Assembly: GCA_002746275.1 (NCBI GenBank)
Contig: NVWR01000001.1
Span: 687,885 to 692,979 of the forward strand
From: Rhodobiaceae bacterium
Lineage (GTDB): Bacteria; Pseudomonadota; Alphaproteobacteria; Parvibaculales; Parvibaculaceae
Length of the DNA stretch: 5,095 nucleotides
Direction of reading: 5' to 3'
The position numbers were made by a program, and so were the translations under genes. Of this stretch, positions 1 through 5,095 are shown in pieces; positions within the stretch are counted from its first letter, which is position 1, and every line of letters begins with the position of its first letter. Below the pieces are notes generated by a model. It saw nothing but the letters and a program-made list of their open reading frames with translations. It ran no database searches and was not told the DNA's origin.

Positions 1-278
1 CCGTCAGCGTCAATTTGCAAGGCATGACTAAATCCGGCGTCCTGCGCTGCTCGCAACCCGGTTATCACGGCACTTCCTTTACCCAAATTTCTGTCATGCC
101 GTAAAAGTTCGACCTGCGGATCGGTGGAAGCATCATCCAGCGCGGACACCTCAACAGCGCTCCCATCATCAATGAGGAAAAGCGGCAATCCGAGGTCAAG
201 TAGTTCGGTGACCATATGCCTTGCCGACACACCATGATTGTATACGGGCATGATGATGCAAGGATGAAAATCAGCCAT
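1..278 (-). CDS. apeJ: Family 2 glycosyltransferase, N-terminal part (ApeJ-like), cut by window edge
   Basis: The visible 92 residues read as the start of a GT-A fold, family 2 glycosyltransferase. The opening strand IIMPVYNHG (residues 8-16) is followed by LFLIDDGSA (33-41), the nucleotide-binding acidic pair. RNLGKGSAVITGLRAA (about 65-80) is the typical helix region, and QIDADG at the edge is the DxD-like metal/sugar-nucleotide motif. The ATG at 278 is supported by AAGGGGGG at 282-289, three bases upstream, and by an 8-base overlap with the end of the ligase-dehydratase gene. In described APE clusters a glycosyltransferase, often fused to an acyltransferase, sits at this place and is thought to help build the lipid anchor; that role is inferred. 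Donor and acceptor cannot be read from the fragment. The remainder, including any acyltransferase domain, lies left of base 1. Confidence 0.88.
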   Translation of the reverse strand, partial: MADFHPCIIMPVYNHGVSARHMVTELLDLGLPLFLIDDGSAVEVSALDDASTDPQVELLRHDRNLGKGSAVITGLRAAQDAGFSHALQIDAD

Positions 279-1986
279 CGTCCCCCCTTGCAAAGACGAT
301 ACGCCCTTTCGAATGTTCCGCATCTTCGCTCCAATACCGAAAGAGGACACGTGACTTTTCAGGTTCATAGGAGAGATCAAGGTGCAGTTTTGTGTTTGGA
401 GAAATAATTTCAAAAAATTTGATAACCTCCAATCTCTCAAAATCACCTCCAAGAACAAACAATCGCCGCGCCGCGCACTCTGCCCAAGTGACTTGCGCCA
501 CCCCCGGCAAGACTGGTGCAATATCGAAATGTCCATCAAACCAAATTTGGTCAGCGGAAATTTCCAAATGCAGTCGGGCCGTTTGACCTGTTACGTCTTC
601 GGACAAAATGTTGGGGTCTGTCGATACCCGCTCAAACATGGCTTGAGCTGCAGCCTCGGTAATCTTACCTTGCGCGTTTTCGGGAAGCTGACCGACAAAC
701 CTCCATTTTCGCGGAAGACCCACGGAGGAAATGTGCTGTCCAAGCGTGGCGCGTAGGTTTTTTACCCAATCCCTCTTTCCAACATCTCGTAGCTTTTTCC
801 ACCCCAATGCGGAAGGAACGACCAAAACCCCAATCGTCACTCGTAAGTTTCGCTGAAGAGGAACGCATTTCACCTCTTCGATCTCTTCCATTGATTTCAG
901 ACGCATTTCAATCTCGGAAAGAGAAATACGTCGCTCCTCAATTTTAAGAATCCGGTCCGCCCTACCTTTGAGTAGAAAGTTTCCATCGTCCCTCATGTCC
1001 GCCAGATCTTCTGTCTGAAAAACACCCGCAGTGATATGGGGTGAGGCCACACGAAGCCGCCCATCATCACTCAATGATAGCTCAACACCTTCGAGCGGTG
1101 CCCAATAGGTGGCCACCCCCGCATCATAGACAGCCCGGTGACCGATCCCCCCCGTCTCGGTGCTCCCATAGACTTCACGAAGGGGATGTAAGAGACGTGC
1201 GTTGTAAACAGCGGCGACATCTGGCGCGAGAGGCCCACCCGACGAAAACACCCCCTTCAGCCTCTGCAGAGACTGCCAATCCATCACAGCGACTGCACGC
1301 TTGAGAAACGCCGGGCTCGAAACAAGGAAACAATTCTCGTGCACCGACAACCGCGATGGAACTTCCTCGGGGTAGCGGATCATATCTGCATCGAATACCC
1401 ACCCGGCGGCGAGCGGCCAAAGGATACGGAAAAGCAAGCCGTAAATGTGGTAAGCAGGCACCGTAGCTAAAATTGTATAAGAAGAAAGTTCGGAGAATGT
1501 TGCGTGAAGTGTTGCCACTTCCGCCTGCAGGCAATGAAACGGTTTTACAAATGCTTCAGGGTTACCACTTGACCCGGATGTATGAAGGATGATCTCCGCC
1601 ACGTTGGGATCAAAACTACCGAGCACATGTCCACTTCTGCCGCCTGACAGCGAGAGACAGGTTCGGCCCGGCAGCTCACGTCCAATCACACCGTCCACCC
1701 CGGCAGCAATCTCCGCCAGGTGCCCGTCCTGATGATTGGCCGGCAGAACCGGACGTCCGCCAGCATGCAGAACCGCGAAAATCGCAACCGCAAGCTCCCA
1801 ACCATCCTCATAAATAATCAACCAATCACCACCGCCCTTTTGGGCGACACTTTCCGCCAGTCTGGACACTGCCGTTTTGAAATTAGAGAAATTGTATTCT
1901 TCCAATCCACGCACCGCGACGGGTGTCTGTTCACCTCGGGCGGACAGAAACAATTGATCAAGAGGCAGAAACGGTGTTGTCGTCAT
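271..1986 (-). CDS. apeH/apeI: Acyl/aryl-AMP ligase fused to ApeI-type hot-dog dehydratase
   Basis: This 571-residue protein has two enzymes in one chain. Residues 1 to about 450 form an ANL-superfamily adenylating domain. Its motifs are the P-loop HTSGSSGNPEAFVK (135-148), YGSTETGG (273-280), TEDLADM (325-331), GRADRILKIE (341-350) and PENAQGKI (435-442), with Lys441 as the expected adenylation lysine. The usual P-loop lysine after Pro143 is Glu144. Residues from about 468 to the end form a single hot-dog domain with WFDGHF and PVLPGV (482-496); His486 is the catalytic histidine. By family knowledge, ApeH loads a carboxylic acid starter onto an ACP and ApeI dehydrates beta-hydroxyacyl-ACP; the actual starter cannot be read here. 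The start is the ATG at 1986, which overlaps the stop of the upstream membrane-protein gene as ATGA. The frame stays open upstream to 2091, but that part lies inside the upstream gene. Its end overlaps the glycosyltransferase start by 8 bases. The protein is likely cytoplasmic. Confidence 0.9.
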   Translation of the reverse strand: MTTTPFLPLDQLFLSARGEQTPVAVRGLEEYNFSNFKTAVSRLAESVAQKGGGDWLIIYEDGWELAVAIFAVLHAGGRPVLPANHQDGHLAEIAAGVDGVIGRELPGRTCLSLSGGRSGHVLGSFDPNVAEIILHTSGSSGNPEAFVKPFHCLQAEVATLHATFSELSSYTILATVPAYHIYGLLFRILWPLAAGWVFDADMIRYPEEVPSRLSVHENCFLVSSPAFLKRAVAVMDWQSLQRLKGVFSSGGPLAPDVAAVYNARLLHPLREVYGSTETGGIGHRAVYDAGVATYWAPLEGVELSLSDDGRLRVASPHITAGVFQTEDLADMRDDGNFLLKGRADRILKIEERRISLSEIEMRLKSMEEIEEVKCVPLQRNLRVTIGVLVVPSALGWKKLRDVGKRDWVKNLRATLGQHISSVGLPRKWRFVGQLPENAQGKITEAAAQAMFERVSTDPNILSEDVTGQTARLHLEISADQIWFDGHFDIAPVLPGVAQVTWAECAARRLFVLGGDFERLEVIKFFEIISPNTKLHLDLSYEPEKSRVLFRYWSEDAEHSKGRIVFARGDDG

Positions 1987-2570
1987 TGCGTCATCACCCG
2001 ACGCCGTTTTACCCATTGACGAACCACATACTCGATGGAGAAAAGCCCTCCCATCAAAAGATAGGATAGGAACCCATTGTAGAAGGTCCACACCTCGAAA
2101 CTACTTTCCAGCGCAGTGTACAAAGCCACCGCCCCATTCAGCACAAAAAAGACACACCAGACCATCGTCACCTTTCGTGTATAGGCCACCCCCTCTGGTG
2201 ATAAATCTGGTTCAGAAAGCCGTGCGAGTTTTTCGATAATAGTTGGCGGATAGAACAGGGAAACCGAAAACAGAACGAGCAACAATCCACTAACAAAAAC
2301 GGGATAGAGGCGGAGTGCGTCAATGCTCTCAAACAGAAAAGACGTCATGGCCACTATGACCAATACAAAGGCCGCAAAGATCATTTGACTCTGCATGGGC
2401 GCAGAGGGGCCAGCACTCAAAATGCCAACGACCCGCGCGATTGCCAAAACAATGAGGAGAAGTGCAAGTACGCGGATGTCGAGATAATTGAGCCCGAAAT
2501 ATACCAATAGCGGGTATGCAAGCAGAATGGCAGCAAACACCGCCTTGATCACCGCTCCCATCGGCCCCAT
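1983..2570 (-). CDS. apeG: COG4648-type integral membrane protein (ApeG position), function unknown
   Basis: This 195-residue protein is very hydrophobic, with about six membrane segments at residues 7-27, 33-51, 63-81, 88-107, 134-154 and 162-185. It ends in a basic tail, VKRRR (187-191), that would favour a cytoplasmic C-terminus. The loop at about 108-133 contains YPPTIIEKLARL and is the main polar stretch. No catalytic motif of a known enzyme is visible. It resembles the COG4648 family of inner-membrane proteins found beside ACP and AMP-ligase genes in APE clusters; that family has no settled function that I know of. The ATG at 2570 lies 4 bases after the ACP stop, with GGTGAG about 11 bases upstream. 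A second ATG at 2561, preceded closely by GGGG, is a possible alternative start and would remove three residues. The stop overlaps the ligase ATG, which suggests coupled translation and perhaps physical cooperation with the ligase or ACPs. Confidence 0.82.
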   Translation of the reverse strand: MGPMGAVIKAVFAAILLAYPLLVYFGLNYLDIRVLALLLIVLAIARVVGILSAGPSAPMQSQMIFAAFVLVIVAMTSFLFESIDALRLYPVFVSGLLLVLFSVSLFYPPTIIEKLARLSEPDLSPEGVAYTRKVTMVWCVFFVLNGAVALYTALESSFEVWTFYNGFLSYLLMGGLFSIEYVVRQWVKRRRVMTQ

Positions 2571-2574
2571 CGTT

Positions 2575-2823
2575 TTATGCGCTCACCAATTGGTGGAGCG
2601 CGTCCAGCACATCCCCAACGGTGCGTACCTTTTTGAAATCTTCCGGCTCGATTTTTTTGCCTGTCAAATCCTTCAGGCCAATCATGAGATCAACCGCATC
2701 AATGCTGTCAATGTCCAGATCTTCATAGAGATCGGCACTTTCGACAATGGAAGCGGGTTCCAGTTCAAAGCTCTCGACCAATATGTTTTTCAGCTTTTCA
2801 AATAATTCTTCGCGGGTTTTCAT
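2575..2823 (-). CDS. apeF: Acyl carrier protein, second of a tandem pair (ApeF-like)
   Basis: This 82-residue acidic four-helix carrier protein has the phosphopantetheine site DLDIDSIDAVDL (35-46), with Ser40 as the attachment serine. Length and helix layout match a stand-alone type II ACP. It would carry the growing acyl chain as a thioester between ligase, ketosynthase, reductase and dehydratases in the cytoplasm. The ATG at 2823 is chosen because GGAG lies 6 bases upstream (2830-2833). The open frame continues upstream to 2970, but that extension runs through the coding sequence of the preceding ACP and has no ACP-like content. The gene follows the first ACP after 25 bases and precedes the membrane protein by 4 bases. 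It clearly differs from its neighbour, being more lysine-rich in helix III (KDLTGKKIEPEDFKK, 51-65), so the pair is not a recent duplication. Assigning E versus F rests on gene order only. Confidence 0.93.
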   Translation of the reverse strand: MKTREELFEKLKNILVESFELEPASIVESADLYEDLDIDSIDAVDLMIGLKDLTGKKIEPEDFKKVRTVGDVLDALHQLVSA

Positions 2824-2848
2824 CTCAATCTCCAGCTTCAATCCAACA

Positions 2849-3109
2849 TCACGCCATTTGATGCGAGGTGACAAAATTTGCGAGCGTGTTAACTGAGAAA
2901 AAATGCTCCTGCAAATCTGTGGCGGAGGCATCAACTTTGAGCCCGTATTTTTTTTGCAGCGCCAATCCAAGCTCTAGAGCATCAATCGAGTCAAGACCAA
3001 GGCCCTCACCAAACAAAGGGTCTGTTGCAACAATATCAGCTGGAACTATTTCCTCTAGGTCGAGCGTCTCGATAATCATGTGTTTTATTTCTTCAATGAG
3101 CTCGCTCAT
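2849..3109 (-). CDS. apeE: Acyl carrier protein, first of a tandem pair (ApeE-like)
   Basis: This 86-residue stand-alone ACP has the phosphopantetheine site GEGLGLDSIDALEL (34-47), with Ser41 as the modified serine. The N-terminal helix is SELIEEIKHMIIETL (2-16), and the C-terminal helix region is TLANFVTSHQ. It serves as carrier for starter or chain intermediates in the type II system encoded around it. The ATG at 3109 is preferred because AAGGGG (3119-3124) lies 9 bases upstream. The in-frame TTG at 3118 directly abuts that site and is implausible. With this start the gene overlaps the acyltransferase end by 17 bases, consistent with translational coupling. In studied APE systems the two ACPs are thought to divide starter and elongation tasks; which does which here is not visible. 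Confidence 0.93.
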   Translation of the reverse strand: MSELIEEIKHMIIETLDLEEIVPADIVATDPLFGEGLGLDSIDALELGLALQKKYGLKVDASATDLQEHFFSVNTLANFVTSHQMA

Positions 3110-3878
3110 GTCGTTCAACCCCTTCTACTAAAATTTCCCTAAGCATTTTGTTCATTCGCCTGCTGGCTAAACTCAAGCTCTCCCCTTCAATGATATAGGG
3201 GCCTGGGTCAATCGCGGCCCTCACATCCATGCGCAGATGCATGCGCTTGGATGGAATTTGGTACCACTTTTCCGCCTTAGTCAGCGTGGTTGGATTATTC
3301 GTTATCGTTATGGGTATGAACGGTGTTCTACTTCTAACGATAATGGACGCAGCCCCTCTCATAAGTTTCATTGGTCTCCCCGGCACAGTACGCGTCCCTT
3401 CTGGGAAAATCACCAACTTCTCATCACCCTGAACACGGTCAATGCATTCCTCCAGCATACGCTCTGGAATATCGTTGGAGACATATCCGGTAGCCCACAT
3501 TACACCCATCATAAATGGATTAGACCATGCTGCCTTTTTGACAATACACAGTGCGTTGGGAATGCACGCAACGATAAAAACAACATCAATGAGCGATGGA
3601 TGATTGGCGACAACAATTCCCGATGAGTCATCCTCCAGAAACTCTACCCCCTCAATTTTGTAGGTAAGAACGCCAGCAATTTTCATGGTCCAAACAAACA
3701 ATTTGAAAGACCGGTGCACAACATACTGACAACGCCTTTGGGCACGCACTCTATTCGAACTGAAAAGGTGAATGAGGGGGAACAACAGAAAGCCGATAGC
3801 AATGCCGCCCAACCCAAATAGCGTGAAGCAAAGCCCGGTCGCAAATAGTCGCCAATAATAGTTGAATTTAGTGAACAT
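3093..3878 (-). CDS. apeD: Lysophospholipid acyltransferase-family membrane protein (ApeD-like)
   Basis: This 261-residue protein is of the PlsC-like 1-acyl-glycerol-3-phosphate acyltransferase superfamily. Residues 12-36 form a hydrophobic N-terminal membrane anchor. Motif I is ANHPSLIDVV (91-100), carrying the catalytic His93-x4-Asp98 pair. Motif III is IFPEGTRT (157-164), which binds the acceptor phosphate, and PFIPITIT (186-193) matches motif IV. All key residues are present, so it should be active. It would transfer an acyl chain, probably from one of the neighbouring ACPs, to a lipid acceptor at the cytoplasmic face of the inner membrane; both substrates are inferred from context. The ATG at 3878 overlaps the stop of the ketosynthase-like gene by 11 bases, with GGGAG about 10 bases upstream. 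Its 3' end overlaps the first ACP gene. A housekeeping phospholipid role is less likely given this operon setting. Confidence 0.9.
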   Translation of the reverse strand: MFTKFNYYWRLFATGLCFTLFGLGGIAIGFLLFPLIHLFSSNRVRAQRRCQYVVHRSFKLFVWTMKIAGVLTYKIEGVEFLEDDSSGIVVANHPSLIDVVFIVACIPNALCIVKKAAWSNPFMMGVMWATGYVSNDIPERMLEECIDRVQGDEKLVIFPEGTRTVPGRPMKLMRGAASIIVRSRTPFIPITITNNPTTLTKAEKWYQIPSKRMHLRMDVRAAIDPGPYIIEGESLSLASRRMNKMLREILVEGVERHERAH

Positions 3879-4632
3879 GCCGCTGCCACTCCCAGGTGAG
3901 CCGACGCGTCTTCACCGCCACAGCTTCACTTCCTCCAAGAAGAAGCCGCAGAACACGCAATACCGGATGTTCTTCTTCCACATCAACTGTAGAATTTGTA
4001 GTCGACGCAGCAGTAGAGGACGCCTGCCAACTCAAGGACAGGCACTCCTCGGGCTGAGGAAGCCGAATAGAAATTGCTATCGCCAAAGGGGCTTTCAACT
4101 CCGGAGAGGGGTTTCCATAGAACGTGGGCAGTGGTTCATCGTGGTAGACCACTAGAGCGCGCGTGCATTTTCCATTCTTCAGCGCCGTCCACGCCTCCAA
4201 AACTCCCGCTTCAAAAGTCGCCTCGCCCGCCGTCACCGTTGTTGATGAGGTTCTATCTTTATGGATGATCGTAAAGTGCCCGGCTGAAGTATTATGGACA
4301 GATCCGCTGAAAGCCGCCGGCGACATAGGCTCACCTCGAAGCATTCCTCTCAACGCCTCAACGGTGCGGTTATATTCACCATACCTGGAGCAAAAAACAT
4401 AGAATGGGCGAGCCTCGTCTATGCGGCACGCTTCAGCCACCTCAAGCGACATCCGGCTCAAGCGGCTCAAACGTCGGCGCACCATTGGTTTTACAAATGA
4501 GACTTCCGGCTTTGCATCAGGTGGCCCCAACACCCTCTCCCCACGCGCCCACGCCTTCCACTCATCTCGCGTTTCAATACCAGGCGCCCAGGCGGCCCAC
4601 CGATCGACGCTCACAGAAATTTGGTTACGCAC
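3868..4632 (-). CDS. apeC: Ketosynthase-like chain-length factor (ApeC-like), lacking the active-site Cys
   Basis: This 254-residue protein matches the short ketosynthase-like family (Ketoacyl-synt_2, N-terminal half of the thiolase fold only). The clearest stretch is SPAAFSGSVHNTSAGHFTI (104-122), followed by TTVTAGEATFEAGVLEAW (131-148). In a true ketosynthase the second stretch carries the nucleophilic cysteine (as in DTACS); here the matching place is about Gly136 and there is no cysteine. The protein is about 250 residues against about 410 for a full ketosynthase, so it cannot condense alone. In characterised APE systems ApeC pairs with a catalytic ketosynthase as chain-length factor; the partner is not in this window. 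The start is GTG at 4632, with GAGGGG at 4643-4648, 10 bases upstream; an ATG at 4642 is followed at once by a stop. It is the first gene of the operon and overlaps the acyltransferase gene by 11 bases. The C-terminal 55 residues are low in recognisable motifs. Confidence 0.85.
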   Translation of the reverse strand: MRNQISVSVDRWAAWAPGIETRDEWKAWARGERVLGPPDAKPEVSFVKPMVRRRLSRLSRMSLEVAEACRIDEARPFYVFCSRYGEYNRTVEALRGMLRGEPMSPAAFSGSVHNTSAGHFTIIHKDRTSSTTVTAGEATFEAGVLEAWTALKNGKCTRALVVYHDEPLPTFYGNPSPELKAPLAIAISIRLPQPEECLSLSWQASSTAASTTNSTVDVEEEHPVLRVLRLLLGGSEAVAVKTRRLTWEWQRHVH

Positions 4633-4642
4633 ACCCCTACAT

Positions 4643-4648
4643 CCCCTC
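4643..4648 (-). promoter_or_regulatory. Ribosome binding site for the apeC-like gene
   Basis: GAGGGG on the minus strand lies 10 bases before the GTG at 4632 and supports that non-ATG start. A second run, AGGGG, sits one base from the GTG and is too close to serve. Confidence 0.55.
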
Positions 4649-4652
4649 TACG

Positions 4653-4678
4653 ACCAAGATAGGTTTCACTAACTTGGT
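4653..4678. repeat. Imperfectly placed inverted repeat in the operon leader
   Basis: ACCAAG (4653-4658) and CTTGGT (4673-4678) form 6-base perfect arms around 14 bases. The repeat lies between the predicted transcription start (about 4683) and the ribosome binding site. It could be a half-turn-spaced operator or a weak leader hairpin. Arms this short can occur by chance. Confidence 0.3.
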
Positions 4679-4689
4679 AACCTCGGGTA

Positions 4690-4718
4690 ATTTTAGATCA
4701 TCCCTATAAGCATAGCAA
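4690..4718 (-). promoter_or_regulatory. Predicted sigma70-type promoter for the ape operon
   Basis: On the minus strand, TTGCTA (4713-4718, two mismatches to TTGACA) is followed after exactly 17 bases by TAAAAT (4690-4695, one mismatch to TATAAT). It lies in the only sizeable gap of the gene array and would start transcription near 4683, giving a leader of about 50 bases before the GTG at 4632. No other good promoter was found by eye for the operon. Confidence 0.55.
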
Positions 4719-4740
4719 ATTTAGGGTTTTTCACCCAGAC

Positions 4741-4759
4741 GGCCCCCCGGTTTCGGGCC
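4741..4759 (-). terminator. GC-rich hairpin after the VOC gene, possible weak terminator
   Basis: GGCCC (4741-4745) can pair with GGGCC (4755-4759) around a 9-base loop, or CCCG with CGGG around GTTT inside it. The hairpin begins about 30 bases after the VOC stop. No T-run follows on the minus strand, so intrinsic termination would be weak. A smaller stem, GGGT/ACCC (4724-4736), comes next. Confidence 0.3.
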
Positions 4760-4789
4760 TCTCAGTTGGCACCACTCGCTCAGATCACA

Positions 4790-5095
4790 TCAATCCAGCG
4801 ATCCAACAATGGACGCGCGCTGCGAGAGCTCTATCCAGTTGCCGTCTGGATCGCGCACCATCGAAATCCGTGCGGTTTCTCCAAGCGTAACCGGCGCAAG
4901 CGCTTCTCGCCCTCCGGCATCCAGCACGCGCGCATGTTCTTCATCCACTTTGAAAACCTGAAACGTGACGTATCGCCACCCTTTGCCTTTGAACTCTGCG
5001 TCCGAAGGCGCGTCCGCCCCCTCCTCCAGCAAGATCAGACTCTCTCCCGCCTGAAAGGCAATACCTGGTCCATAGGGTTTTTCTGGAAACCCAAA
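4790..5095 (-). CDS. VOC (glyoxalase/bleomycin-resistance fold) protein, C-terminal part, cut by window edge
   Basis: The reading frame is open from the window edge to the stop at 4790, giving 101 residues with no start inside the window. A TTG at 5032 is in frame but lies within the fold, so it is not a credible start. The sequence fits the second half of a vicinal-oxygen-chelate fold. WRYVTFQVFKVDEEHARVLDAGG (residues 40-62) is the typical strand-helix. RISMVRDPDGNWIELSQR (76-93) is the closing strand pair, with Glu89 at the usual metal-ligand place. Such proteins include glyoxalases, ring-cleavage dioxygenases and resistance proteins; the substrate cannot be told. A hairpin and a new promoter separate it from the APE operon, so it is probably an unrelated flanking gene or the end of an upstream transcript. 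Confidence 0.82.
   Translation of the reverse strand, partial: FGFPEKPYGPGIAFQAGESLILLEEGADAPSDAEFKGKGWRYVTFQVFKVDEEHARVLDAGGREALAPVTLGETARISMVRDPDGNWIELSQRASIVGSLD

Noticed and set aside
65..334. 89-residue minus-strand open frame over the start of the glycosyltransferase
   Set aside because: It is in another frame from the clear glycosyltransferase motifs and has no recognisable content; the true gene starts at 278.
1041..1304. Histidine- and proline-rich plus-strand frame opposite the ligase
   Set aside because: The odd composition comes from reading the antisense of coding DNA; no other support.
1987..2091. N-terminal extension of the ligase frame upstream of 1986
   Set aside because: It lies wholly inside the membrane-protein gene, has no ribosome binding site as good as the coupled ATGA start, and adds sequence foreign to the ligase family.
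2488..2805. 105-residue plus-strand open frame opposite the ACP and membrane-protein genes
   Set aside because: It has no domain, ribosome site or neighbour on that strand; it is the mirror of well-supported minus-strand genes.
2824..2970. 49-residue N-terminal extension of the second ACP
   Set aside because: It runs through the end of the first ACP gene out of frame and lacks ACP character; the ATG at 2823 has its own GGAG.
3862..4709. Several plus-strand frames of 64-101 residues opposite the ketosynthase-like gene
   Set aside because: They overlap each other in different frames, have no recognisable motifs and are explained by the antisense of the apeC-like gene.
4724..4736. Small GGGT/ACCC stem with an A-rich loop on the minus strand
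   Set aside because: A four-base stem with no following T-run is too weak to call a terminator by itself; it is mentioned with the larger hairpin only.
1..5095. CRISPR arrays, tRNA/rRNA genes, insertion sequences, phage or attachment sites
   Set aside because: No spaced direct repeats, RNA-gene signatures, transposase motifs or terminal inverted repeats were seen; the window is almost fully coding.

Overview
The window carries part of an aryl polyene (APE)-type lipid/polyketide gene cluster, entirely on the minus strand. It is preceded by the end of an unrelated-looking VOC (glyoxalase-fold) gene. Base composition looks close to half G+C by eye. Two discrete acyl carrier proteins, a cysteine-less ketosynthase-like protein, a COG4648-type membrane protein and an ApeI-type dehydratase domain together point to a Gram-negative bacterium. 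Proteobacteria, where APE clusters are common, is the most likely group. I cannot name a genus from the sequence.

Layout, in the direction of transcription (right to left): (1) 5095-4790, the C-terminal part of a VOC-family protein, cut by the window edge. (2) 4789-4633, a 157-base intergenic region with a GC-rich hairpin, a good sigma70-like promoter (TTGCTA, 17 bases, TAAAAT) and a short inverted repeat in the presumed leader. (3) 4632-3868, a ketosynthase-like chain-length factor (ApeC type). (4) 3878-3093, a lysophospholipid acyltransferase-family protein (ApeD type). (5) 3109-2849 and (6) 2823-2575, two different acyl carrier proteins (ApeE/ApeF types). (7) 2570-1983, a six-helix membrane protein of the COG4648 type (ApeG position). 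(8) 1986-271, an acyl/aryl-AMP ligase fused to a hot-dog dehydratase domain (ApeH plus ApeI in one chain). (9) 278-1, the N-terminus of a family 2 glycosyltransferase (ApeJ type), cut by the window edge just after its first DxD-like motif.

Six of the seven cluster genes overlap a neighbour or sit within 4 bases of one (overlaps of 11, 17, 4 and 8 bases, and gaps of 25 and 4 bases), so they almost certainly form one translationally coupled operon. The gene order follows apeC-D-E-F-G-H-I-J of the described APE clusters. The expected pathway loads a starter acid onto an ACP with the ligase, elongates it with ketosynthase(s) paired with the chain-length factor, and dehydrates the intermediates with the ApeI domain. 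The chain is then passed to the membrane acyl- and glycosyltransferases for anchoring in a lipid. The catalytic ketosynthases, ketoreductase, second dehydratase, thioesterase and export proteins are not in the window and would be expected to the left of base 1.

The system is therefore recognisable rather than wholly new. The points most worth a second look are the ligase-dehydratase fusion, the loss of the acidic dehydratase residue, the Glu in the ligase P-loop, and the untested function of the COG4648 protein.
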